Assembly: GCA_964484515.1 (NCBI GenBank)
Contig: CAZAGT010000241.1
Location: 1-7,998, forward strand
Origin: CAZAGT01 sp964484515
GTDB lineage: Bacteria > Desulfobacterota > DSM-4660 > Desulfatiglandales > HGW-15
Length of the DNA: 7,998 bases
Direction of reading: 5' to 3'
In this document: positions 1 to 5,864 of the stretch, in pieces
How positions within the stretch are numbered: the stretch's first letter is position 1
Layout of the letters: each line of letters opens with the position of its first letter
The notes under the pieces: generated by a model
Databases searched by the model: none
Seen by the model: the letters and a program-made list of their open reading frames with translations, nothing else
What the model was told of the DNA's origin: nothing
Translations under genes and position numbers: made by a program

Positions 1-39
1 GGGGCGGGTCCCCGGTTTCGGAAGCCTTGCATCTGGACA

Positions 40-71
40 TTTTCCATCAGCCTCTGGAAAAACGGTTTTTC
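40..71. repeat. Overlapping inverted repeats near left edge
   Basis: Two mutually exclusive hairpins can form here. TTTTCCA (40-46) pairs with TGGAAAA (55-61) across an 8-base loop. GAAAAA (57-62) pairs with TTTTTC (66-71) across CGG. The second ends in a T-run, so on the plus strand it could act as a weak terminator for a gene to the left of the window, or as part of the leader of the lipoprotein gene that starts about 95 bases later. The stems are A/T-rich and short, so the function is uncertain. The rest of 1-164 shows no convincing gene: all three plus frames are partly open from the edge, but none looks like a protein end I can name. Confidence 0.3.
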
Positions 72-164
72 AACGGCTTTGTTAGATATGGAATTTTCCG
101 GGGTCAAGTGAGCCATGGAGTGCCATCAGGATATGGTATTCGCATAGAAAGGATGGATGATCAC

Positions 165-608
165 ATGAGGAGATGGAGAGTTCTATCTGCATTCGCCCTG
201 GTCCTGCTGGCCTCGTGCACGCATCAGGCGCCTGTCGAGGACGTTTGCCGTTTTGATTTGGAGCTCATGAATCCGAACTGTAAACAATACGCCTTGCTCC
301 AGGTCTTGACGTTCAGTGAGTATGGCTTCCCGGTGCGAATCGCCTATGGCCGGACGAGAAACAGGGCCATCGGCCATGTTCAGGGGCAGGCTTACATCAA
401 CGGTCGTTGGCAGTGGCTCGACAATGAGTACGTACCCGTGGACGTGGTCGACGACAGCCAAATTGAGTTCACACCTGAATGTTACCTATCGCTCGAAGAG
501 CTTATCGCCATGATCAACGGTGAAAAGCCTTCCACCGCCCAAAACCGCCAGCGTCAAATGGACGCGTCTTGGGTGAGGACGTCGGAATCCGATGCCCCAC
601 GACCTTAG
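165..608 (+). CDS. Small lipoprotein with a transglutaminase-like Cys-His-Asp core
   Basis: The product is 147 aa and I do not recognise it as a named protein. The start at 165 is chosen because it gives a clean lipoprotein signal: Met-Arg-Arg-Trp-Arg, a hydrophobic stretch, then the lipobox LLASC with the lipidated Cys at residue 18. An AGGA lies 11 bases upstream. ATG 153 is an alternative, and the frame is open to the left edge. The mature part resembles a minimal transglutaminase-like (papain-fold) domain: Cys39 in NCKQYALLQVL, then GFPVRIAYG, His71 in GHVQGQAYINGRW and Asp86 in WLDNE. This order and spacing (32 and 15 residues) fits the usual Cys-His-Asp triad of that superfamily. The domain is short, so it may be an inactive or specialised member. 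The expected location is the membrane, facing the periplasm. The last 17 bases overlap the next gene, which suggests cotranscription. Confidence is high that it is a gene and a lipoprotein, and moderate for the fold. Confidence 0.72.
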   Translation: MRRWRVLSAFALVLLASCTHQAPVEDVCRFDLELMNPNCKQYALLQVLTFSEYGFPVRIAYGRTRNRAIGHVQGQAYINGRWQWLDNEYVPVDVVDDSQIEFTPECYLSLEELIAMINGEKPSTAQNRQRQMDASWVRTSESDAPRP

Positions 609-1728
609 TGAAACAGGCTACGGTCAAGGTGCCGTCAGCTATCAGCTACCAGAGGTCAATCATCGCTCCCGTCATTGGTACGATGAATCGTGGCAGGGAC
701 TCCTGCGCCGAAGCATCACCACGCTCGAGGGGCTAGCGCGGTATTGGCCCAACGTCGACCACCAAGTGCCTGCAAAGGTCATTCGCCGTTACCCGATGGC
801 CATTAATCCCTATTACCTTAGGCTTATTGCCGGCCCAGGGGACGGACTCTACGAGCAGGCGGTACCTGACGACAGGGAGGTGACTCATAAGGCTGGATTG
901 GTGGACCCTCTGGATGAGGAACGGCTCTCGCCGGTCCCCGGGCTTACCCACAAGTATCCGGATCGGGTGCTCTTCCTGATTTCAAGCCGTTGTGCTATGT
1001 ATTGCCGGTTCTGCAACCGGAAAAGAAAGGTGGGGAGGGCCTCCATGGTTACCGACGAAACGATCCGGGAGGGGCTCTCTTATATCAGGCACACACGCAA
1101 GATTCGGGACGTGCTCCTCTCCGGAGGTGACCCTCTCCTGCTGGAGGACCAGAAGCTCTGCGACATTCTGAGTCAATTGCGTGCCATACCCCACGTTGAG
1201 ATCATTCGGATCGGCACCAGGGTCCCCTGCACCCTTCCCCAGCGCATCACGCCTTCGCTCGCAAAGCTCCTCAACGGGTTTCACCCCCTTTACGTAAACA
1301 CCCATTTCAACCACCCGGCCGAGATTACGCCGGAAGCCGCGCAGGCCTGCACGAGGCTGGCCGACGCCGGCATTCCGCTCGGCTGCCAGACCGTGCTCCT
1401 AAAAAGGGTCAATGATGATGCGAGCACGATGATTCAACTGATGCGGAAACTCATCGCCATTCGTGTCCGTCCGTACTACCTTTTTCAGGCCGACCGGGCC
1501 CAAGGTACCGCCCACTTCTGGACCTCCCTCCAAAAAGGAACGGAAATCATGGAGGCTCTCCAAGGATACGCCTCGGGCCTTTGCATACCGCGACTGATGA
1601 TCGATCTTCCCGGTGGTGGGGGTAAGATTCCCATCACGCCCGACTATGTCCTTAAACGAACGGGAGATGAACTGCTGGTCAGGAATTACCGTGGTGAACA
1701 GTACGTGTACCCCCTCGCACGCAGCTGA
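592..1728 (+). CDS. kamA: KamA-family radical SAM L-lysine 2,3-aminomutase homologue
   Basis: The product is 378 aa. The family uses a [4Fe-4S] cluster, S-adenosylmethionine and PLP to move the alpha-amino group of lysine to C3, giving beta-lysine. Visible landmarks are the radical SAM triad Cys134-x3-Cys138-x2-Cys141 (CAMYCRFC), Arg143 in the place that binds the substrate carboxylate, SGGD (177-180) for SAM, RIGTRVPCTLPQRI (206-219), THFNHP (237-242) and PGGGGK with the PLP lysine at Lys345. Asp301 (QADRAQG) and Asp338 (MIDLPGGGG) match the two acids that hold the lysine side-chain amine in clostridial lysine aminomutase. Glutamate 2,3-aminomutase has Lys and Asn there, so lysine is the favoured substrate. 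The protein ends soon after RNYRGEQYVYP and lacks the C-terminal GCNCDVC-type zinc motif and ~40 residues of the ~416-aa clostridial enzyme. No beta-lysine acetyltransferase (ablB) is adjacent, so the role (osmolyte synthesis, lysine breakdown or protein modification as in EpmB) is open. The start overlaps the lipoprotein gene by 17 bases, with GAGGA 12 bases upstream. Confidence 0.9.
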   Translation: MPHDLSETGYGQGAVSYQLPEVNHRSRHWYDESWQGLLRRSITTLEGLARYWPNVDHQVPAKVIRRYPMAINPYYLRLIAGPGDGLYEQAVPDDREVTHKAGLVDPLDEERLSPVPGLTHKYPDRVLFLISSRCAMYCRFCNRKRKVGRASMVTDETIREGLSYIRHTRKIRDVLLSGGDPLLLEDQKLCDILSQLRAIPHVEIIRIGTRVPCTLPQRITPSLAKLLNGFHPLYVNTHFNHPAEITPEAAQACTRLADAGIPLGCQTVLLKRVNDDASTMIQLMRKLIAIRVRPYYLFQADRAQGTAHFWTSLQKGTEIMEALQGYASGLCIPRLMIDLPGGGGKIPITPDYVLKRTGDELLVRNYRGEQYVYPLARS

Positions 1729-1751
1729 GCTGAGAAATGGAGTTTTGTGAT

Positions 1752-2021
1752 CTAAATTGTCGATTTGCCAGGTGGCCCGAAGATGAGGCCCTCGATGGTT
1801 CGGGTAGTTGTCGTACCTTCCAGGCGATCTTTTGCCGTAAAAGGGACCTCCTCGTTCACAAGAACGCCCCCTGCCCTGACAAAGAGAAGAAACTCCGCTC
1901 GAACCCTGAGAAGGATTGACCCTCCAGCCCTCCTCTTTCCCCTTATTCCGTGTGGGCGGTAAATGGCAGCGATGCCGTTGTCGTTTGACGACCTGGCCTC
2001 CTCAAACAGGCCTAGAGAACC
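1752..2021 (-). other. Open in-frame extension after the purH stop codon (possible gene remnant)
   Basis: Directly after the TGA of the cyclohydrolase gene, the same minus-strand frame stays open for 89 codons to a TAG at 1752-1754. The conceptual peptide has alternating hydrophobic and polar residues, for example RVRAEFLLFVRAGGVLVNEE and EGTTTTRTIEGLIFGPPGK, and many codons end in G or C, so it looks more coding-like than random spacer. There is no ATG in this frame. The only usable start is a GTG within VLVNEEV, which would give about 29 residues. It is not the AICAR transformylase half of PurH as I know it. It could be a decayed gene, a readthrough tail or chance. The plus strand of this 293-base spacer (1729-2021) also has overlapping open frames, but no ribosome site or recognisable product. 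Confidence 0.2.
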
Positions 2022-2624
2022 TCACGGCTCCAGGGGTGTCTTCTCCAAGTAACGACTGATGGCTCCATCGTACTGATGAGTGAGCTTGAATACTTTCTTG
2101 GCCAGACGATACCTTGTCTCCATCGTTGTAGCTCCGCCGGAGTCCCGCATCTCCTGAAGCACGGGCTCGTAGTCGGCCGGATCGATAATCACGGTCACAT
2201 CCCTGAAGTTCTTGGCAGAAGATCGAAGCATGGCCGGGCCTCCAATGTCGATGTTTTCAATGGCCTCCGCCAGGGTCACCCCCTCTCTCGCGACTGTTTT
2301 TTCAAATTGGTAGAGGTTGATCACCACGAGATCGATGTGGGCGATGCCGTGCGCCTTCATCATCTCTACGTGCTTGGGATTGTCGCGCATCCCCAGCAGA
2401 CCGCCGTGCACTTTGGGGTGAAGCGTCTTAACACGGCCATCCAGCATTTCAGGAAAACCGGTATATTCTGAGACGTCCTTTACGGTAAGGCCGGCCTCCC
2501 TGAGAACTCGCGCCGTACCTCCCGTCGACAAGATCTCAACGTCGAAAGCCTCAAGAGACTTTGCGAAATCGGCCACACCGGACTTGTCCGTAACACTGAT
2601 GATCGCCCTCTCTATCTTCTTCAT
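2022..2624 (-). CDS. purH: Free-standing IMP cyclohydrolase (PurH N-terminal domain only)
   Basis: The product is 200 aa. It closes the purine ring, converting 5-formamidoimidazole-4-carboxamide ribotide (FAICAR) to IMP, the last step of de novo purine synthesis in the cytoplasm. The whole protein corresponds to the N-terminal MGS-like domain of bifunctional PurH. It has SVTDKSG (10-16), ILSTGGTARVL (31-41), GRVKTLHPKVHGGLL (63-77), NLYQF (103-107) and ENIDIGGPAMLRSSAKN (123-139). Lys66, Tyr105, Asp126 and Lys138 line up with the active-site residues of the cyclohydrolase domain. The usual NLYPF reads NLYQF. The start at 2624 is set by GGGGAGGT just upstream (2632-2639); an ATG six codons earlier lies before that site. 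The gene ends naturally at the domain boundary with TGA, so the AICAR formyltransferase activity must come from a separate gene outside this window. It is convergent with kamA and divergent from waaA. Confidence 0.93.
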   Translation of the reverse strand: MKKIERAIISVTDKSGVADFAKSLEAFDVEILSTGGTARVLREAGLTVKDVSEYTGFPEMLDGRVKTLHPKVHGGLLGMRDNPKHVEMMKAHGIAHIDLVVINLYQFEKTVAREGVTLAEAIENIDIGGPAMLRSSAKNFRDVTVIIDPADYEPVLQEMRDSGGATTMETRYRLAKKVFKLTHQYDGAISRYLEKTPLEP

Positions 2625-2647
2625 CTCAGTACCTCCCCGCATTTTGG

Positions 2648-2676
2648 TTGGATTCCCTTGTGGTAGCGCCTATAAT
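2648..2676 (+). promoter_or_regulatory. Sigma70-type promoter for waaA
   Basis: A perfect -10 box TATAAT lies at 2671-2676. TTGGAT at 2648-2653 is a partial -35 box with an ideal 17-base spacer. It points rightward into waaA and would give a leader of roughly 120 bases. That leader contains a small hairpin (CCCC 2722-2725 with GGGG 2732-2735). The element lies just upstream of the purH start, in the 182-base spacer between the two divergent genes. No equally good promoter was found for purH on the opposite strand. Confidence 0.5.
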
Positions 2677-2806
2677 CTCCTGCGTCGATCTTCCTTTTCT
2701 GGGGTGGAAAACCATTCCTATCCCCTAAACTGGGGCAAGGTACATCCAAAATCGTCAGGGTATCAAGCCCGAAGGTGCCAAATCGTAAGGGGTGCGGGAA
2801 ATCACG

Positions 2807-4102
2807 GTGAATCTAGGATATACATTTTATAGGGCGCTCACGGCCGGTCTCCTTGCGACTTCCTTTGTACCGGTCTGCCTGGCGAATCTCATGCTCCCGC
2901 GATTACGGCTCGGTCTGGGGGAACGCATGGGATTTCTGCCACCTATTCCGATCCCCTCGCAGGATGGGAAGCCTCGGATCTGGATTCATAGTGCGTCGCT
3001 GGGAGAGGTCCGGGTCGCCGAATCGATCATTACCTATCTCCGGAAAATGGTGCCCGAATGCCAAATCATCCTTTCCACCATGACCGCTCACGGTCGCAAA
3101 CTGGCCCGAGAATCGTTTCGAGATGAGATCCCAGTGGTTTACGCCCCCCTGGACACGGTTTTTACAGTCCGAAAGGCCCTTTCCAAGATACGGCCTCAGG
3201 TCATGGTCTTTCTTGAAACCGAGATTTGGCCTATCTGGCTCTCCGAAGCTCGGCAGCGGGGGGCCAAGATCGCCCTGATCAACGGCCGTATCTCAATACG
3301 ATCGGTCCAACGATATAAAAGACTGAGGCCCTTTTTTCGCGCTGTCCTTAAGAACATCGATGCCTTCAGTATGATATTGAAGGAAGATGCCCAACGGATT
3401 ATCGACATGGGCGCCGATCCGCAAAGGATAGAGGTCAACGGAAATGCCAAATATGACTCTCTACCGGGCCAAGGTGATCTCTCGATCGAGACGGAAGTGC
3501 GTCAAGAGCTGAATCTAAAGCCCTCTCAGCCGGTCTTTGTGGCGGGTAGTACTCGTGAGGGGGAAGAGGAGATCGTCCTCGAGGCTTATGAAAAAGTGTC
3601 GCAGCGACATCCTGAGATGGTGCTGGCGATTGCGCCCCGGCATGTCCACCGAACGCCGGCAATTGCGTCCTTGATCAAGGCTCGTGGTTTTCGTTATCAA
3701 CTGCGAACTGAGATGGAAGGTCGCGGAGCAAGACGCACGGCCCCTGTGGTCGTTATGAACACGTGGGGAGAGCTTTTTCGGCTTTATAGTGTTGGAACGA
3801 TCAATTTTTGTGGTGCAAGCTTAGTCCCGCTCGGAGGGCAAAACCCGCTGGAGGCAGCCGCATGGGGGAAGGTGGTCCTTTACGGGCCATCCATGGAGGA
3901 TTTCATGGACGCCAAAGAGCTGCTCGAGAGCATCGATGCGGGGATCGAGGTTTCCGACGCTGACACGTTGGCGCAAAAGGCCCTCTGGCTCTTGGAACAC
4001 CCGGAGGCGCGGGCAACCCTGGGCGGACGTGCTCGCCAACTCGTCATGCGAAACCGGGGAGCCGCCGCAAAACATGCCGGCGTGATCGCCCGCCTCCTAT
4101 GA
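2807..4102 (+). CDS. waaA: 3-deoxy-D-manno-octulosonic acid (Kdo) transferase
   Basis: The product is 431 aa, close to the ~420 typical for WaaA/KdtA. This inner-membrane-anchored GT-B glycosyltransferase (cytoplasmic face) transfers Kdo from CMP-Kdo to the lipid A precursor, so it marks an LPS-making Gram-negative cell. Order of features: an N-terminal hydrophobic anchor (about residues 6-30), IWIHSASLGEVRVAES (58-73) with the conserved catalytic-base Glu in GE, ILSTMTAHG (88-96), APLD (113-116), FLETEIWP (135-142), INGRIS (158-163), VNGNAKYD (210-217), FVAGSTREGEEE (244-255), IAPRH (275-279), and the CMP-binding GGQNPLEAAAWGKVV (343-357) followed by GP. GTG 2807 is chosen because GGGA lies 7 bases upstream and the protein then begins a few residues before the anchor, as is usual. 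GTG 2792 (five more residues) has AAGG almost touching it and is the alternative. No other LPS genes are in the window. Confidence 0.95.
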   Translation: MNLGYTFYRALTAGLLATSFVPVCLANLMLPRLRLGLGERMGFLPPIPIPSQDGKPRIWIHSASLGEVRVAESIITYLRKMVPECQIILSTMTAHGRKLARESFRDEIPVVYAPLDTVFTVRKALSKIRPQVMVFLETEIWPIWLSEARQRGAKIALINGRISIRSVQRYKRLRPFFRAVLKNIDAFSMILKEDAQRIIDMGADPQRIEVNGNAKYDSLPGQGDLSIETEVRQELNLKPSQPVFVAGSTREGEEEIVLEAYEKVSQRHPEMVLAIAPRHVHRTPAIASLIKARGFRYQLRTEMEGRGARRTAPVVVMNTWGELFRLYSVGTINFCGASLVPLGGQNPLEAAAWGKVVLYGPSMEDFMDAKELLESIDAGIEVSDADTLAQKALWLLEHPEARATLGGRARQLVMRNRGAAAKHAGVIARLL

Positions 4103-4123
4103 TGTCTGAGGTTGGAGGTTTAC

Positions 4124-4234
4124 CCGCCTCTGGCGGTGTTTGAGGCTCGAGGACGAGCGATAGGGAGTCTTGATTCTGTCTTTCCCAACGCCTTGTGCCT
4201 TCCATCTACATCGCAGATGAAATCCCGCGGATTT
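4124..4234. terminator. Cluster of small hairpins between convergent waaA and the MTH1187 gene
   Basis: Three short inverted repeats follow waaA. CCGCC-TCT-GGCGG lies at 4124-4136, GCTCG-AGGA-CGAGC at 4145-4158, and AAATCC-CGC-GGATTT at 4220-4234. The last has A residues before and T residues after the stem, so it could serve transcription from either side. CATCT/AGATG stands next to it at 4203-4219. None has a long T-run, so these are possible but unproven terminators. The rest of the 200-base spacer (4103-4302) shows no gene. Confidence 0.3.
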
Positions 4235-4302
4235 AGAAGCTTCCGGCGGAGAATCCCGACTTGTGGGGACCCAGGGGGAGAATAGCCATTTCCAGACGGA
4301 CA

Positions 4303-4611
4303 CTAGGTCTTGAACGACCTCTTGGCCTTACCCTCGACGCTCTTGACCTTGCCCTCCAGTCGGCCGGTAGCCCCTTGACGATAGTCGAATTTCGCATGCA
4401 GGGTGATTCGGGTCGAATCCTTTTCAAGTTCACGGAAACATCTCGTCAGCAGGCCCATAAGGTCATCCCATTCCCCTTCCACGATGGTCCCCATCGCGGT
4501 GAGCCGGTAGTCGAGGCCGCTTTCATCGATGATCGACAGGAGCCTGGCTACATAGGGACTGAAACTGGCCCCCTTGTCTAGAGGCACCATCGAGAATTCA
4601 ACCAGCGTCAT
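4303..4611 (-). CDS. MTH1187/UPF0045 (DUF77) family thiamine-binding protein
   Basis: The product is 102 aa, full length for the family. Members form small ferredoxin-like-fold oligomers, and several bind thiamine or a related pyrimidine. The cellular role is not well established. Recognisable features are the N-terminal strand VEFSMVPLDKGASFSPYVA (4-22), then IDESGLDYRLTAMGTIVEGE (28-47), WDDLM (48-52), and the C-terminal LHAKFDYRQGATGRLEGKVKS (71-91), which matches the family's D-x-R-x-G...EGKV ending. The start is clear: AGGAGGTG lies about 5 bases before the ATG. The gene stands alone, convergent with waaA and divergent from the ATPase operon. It is preceded by a long leader that may be structured. 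A 5-bp hairpin (AGGTC/GACCT, 4305-4320) overlaps the stop codon. Confidence 0.9.
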   Translation of the reverse strand: MTLVEFSMVPLDKGASFSPYVARLLSIIDESGLDYRLTAMGTIVEGEWDDLMGLLTRCFRELEKDSTRITLHAKFDYRQGATGRLEGKVKSVEGKAKRSFKT

Positions 4612-4650
4612 GTCGCACCTCCTCTTTTGGATACCTTACTCAATCTTTCC

Positions 4651-4787
4651 CTAGCTCCAGCGGGTCGTTCGGCGATACCGTCACCGTGGCAGACCGGAGA
4701 CCCTTTCGCGTCCGGGGATTTACGGCATCTTATAAGCCCCTCTATCCCGAGTAAAGCGAATTTGCTGCCTTTGGCAAGAATCTTGCG
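4651..4787 (-). ncRNA. Possible structured leader or riboswitch-like element upstream of the MTH1187 gene
   Basis: Read on the minus strand, this GC-rich leader contains GGCAGCAAATTCGC, then a stem formed by CGGGAT and ATCCCCG, then GGACGCGAAAGGGTC, a GTGA tetraloop closed by CG/CG, GGTATCGCCG, and GACCC, which can pair with the earlier GGGTC. It ends about 45-50 bases before the start codon. The order GCAAA, stem, GGACGC(A)AA, GGTCT, stem, GCCG loosely resembles a cyclic-di-GMP-I (GEMM) riboswitch. However, the first stem is much longer than normal, GACGCAAAGC is not exact, and the P1 pairing is not convincing. I therefore call it a candidate structured leader only. It does not match the TPP riboswitch one might expect for a thiamine-linked gene: neither CTGAGA nor the paired TPP core is seen. 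Confidence 0.25.
4774..4786. repeat. 13-base palindrome GCAAGA-A-TCTTGC
   Basis: This is a perfect 6-bp inverted repeat around a single central base, in the 371-base spacer between the divergent MTH1187 and ATPase genes and about 70 bases upstream of the putative ATPase promoter. With a one-base centre it cannot form a hairpin with a proper loop. It is therefore more likely to be a site for a dimeric DNA-binding protein than an RNA stem, if it has any function. Confidence 0.25.
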
Positions 4788-4856
4788 GCTTCGTAAGCAT
4801 ACCGCTTCATAGGAAACGACCTTTGTACACGACACTGCGGAAGGGTTACTCTGCAA

Positions 4857-4885
4857 TTGAGTTTTTAGGGCTTTGGCATTATATT
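4857..4885 (+). promoter_or_regulatory. Sigma70-type promoter for the ATPase/609-aa operon
   Basis: TTGAGT (4857-4862, 4 of 6 matches to the -35 consensus) is followed after exactly 17 bases by TATATT (4880-4885, 5 of 6 matches to the -10 box). Transcription would start near 4892 and leave a leader of about 90 bases before the ATPase start codon. The surroundings are locally A/T-rich compared with the coding sequence. No competing promoter was seen for this operon. Confidence 0.5.
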
Positions 4886-4982
4886 TTTCCGGTATGAGAA
4901 TCTGAATTCAGGGTCGCGGAGGAGAGGAATCAAACCGCGACGTTGTTTTTTGAGCTGTACGACTCAGGAAAGGCATTCAATC

Positions 4983-5864
4983 ATGGAAAAGGTAACCATT
5001 GACGGCGTCGAACTGAACCTGACCCAACCGGATGATGTCCCTATGAAATGGGTCGGCCAGGAGGAACTCGTCACGCAGGTCCTGGCGGCCTGGATTGTGA
5101 TCGGAGATGATGATCTCCCTTTGAACCCTCGGTTGGTCGGAAAGCCCGGTGTAGGGAAGACCACGCTCGCCTACCACGCCGGCCGCGCCCTTGACCGGCC
5201 TGTATTCATCTTCCAAGCCACCATGGACACGAGACCTGAGGATCTTATCGTCACCCCCGTGATCTCAGAACTCGGGAAAGTGAAATACATGGCCAGCCCT
5301 ATCGTTTCAGCGATGATCAAAGGTGGCATCGCGATCATCGATGAGGGCAACCGAATGAGTGAAAAGAGTTGGGCCTCCTTGGCCCCGCTTATGGATAGCC
5401 GGCGCTATGTGGAATCGATCGTAGCGGGAATCAAGATCAAGGCCCAGCCCGACTTCCGCCTTTGCACCACCATGAACGATGACGCCAGCACATTTGAACT
5501 CCCTGAGTATATCCATTCCCGACTCCAACCCCAAATCTTCATCGATTTTCCAGAGAGGGACGACGAACTGGAGATCATGAAGGCGAACCTCCCCTTTGCC
5601 GAGGAGGAGATCCTCGAATATGTCGTCGATTTTCTGCAAACCGCCCATGAGGCCGACGAGCGTTATTCCGTCAGAGACGGAATCAACATCGCCCGTTACG
5701 CCCTCAAGCGGTTGGTGGAGAGCGGTGAACGACTCGATTCGCAGGGCCGCGCCCGGCGGGTCGCGGAGTACATGAAGGAGGCGGCCGCGATGATCTTGGA
5801 TTCGGTGGCGACCCGGTACTTCGAAGAAATCGTGGATGACTATGATGACGAAGAACAGGATTGA
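4983..5864 (+). CDS. MoxR/AAA_5-type AAA+ ATPase
   Basis: The product is 293 aa. The ATG at 4983 is chosen because AGGAAAGG lies 9 bases upstream; a TTG 11 codons earlier has no ribosome site. Visible AAA+ elements are Walker A GKPGVGKTT (53-61), Walker B IAIIDE (116-121), sensor-1 Asn165 in TTMNDD, an arginine-finger-like Arg180 in SRLQPQ, and sensor-2 Arg231 in SVRDGINIARYALK. The region around TRPEDLIVTPV (83-93) and the insert before Walker B fit MoxR/dynein-like helix-2-insert ATPases. The C-terminus is an acidic tail (DDYDDEEQD). MoxR ATPases usually act as oligomeric chaperones that remodel or assemble a partner, often a protein encoded next door. The neighbour here is the 609-aa protein, whose start lies inside this gene (29-base overlap), so the two are probably translationally coupled and work together. 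Their substrate is unknown. No vWA partner is visible. Confidence 0.9.
   Translation: MEKVTIDGVELNLTQPDDVPMKWVGQEELVTQVLAAWIVIGDDDLPLNPRLVGKPGVGKTTLAYHAGRALDRPVFIFQATMDTRPEDLIVTPVISELGKVKYMASPIVSAMIKGGIAIIDEGNRMSEKSWASLAPLMDSRRYVESIVAGIKIKAQPDFRLCTTMNDDASTFELPEYIHSRLQPQIFIDFPERDDELEIMKANLPFAEEEILEYVVDFLQTAHEADERYSVRDGINIARYALKRLVESGERLDSQGRARRVAEYMKEAAAMILDSVATRYFEEIVDDYDDEEQD

Noticed and set aside
27..164. Longer N-terminus for the lipoprotein (start at TTG 27, or open to the left edge)
   Set aside because: It would bury the lipoprotein signal inside the protein; the lipobox at residue 18 from ATG 165 is a better fit.
1737..1962. Overlapping plus-strand frames of 60 and 65 residues after kamA
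   Set aside because: There is no ribosome-binding site, composition is rich in Arg, Pro and Ser, and there is no recognisable product; the minus-strand frame looks more protein-like.
4261..4581. Plus-strand 106-residue frame opposite the MTH1187 gene
   Set aside because: It is the antisense shadow of a clearly recognisable gene with a strong ribosome-binding site.
4612..4740. TPP riboswitch for the thiamine-binding protein gene
   Set aside because: CTAGGGAAAG superficially resembles the 3' TPP core, but the CTGAGA element and the matching stems are absent.
4608..4856. Minus-strand 82-residue open frame upstream of the MTH1187 gene
   Set aside because: It lacks a ribosome-binding site and family resemblance, runs through the GC-rich structured leader, and overlaps the start of the real gene.
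4871..4890. Sigma54 promoter (TGGCAT...TTTTC)
   Set aside because: The -12 element does not carry the conserved GC pair; the sigma70 boxes in the same place fit better.
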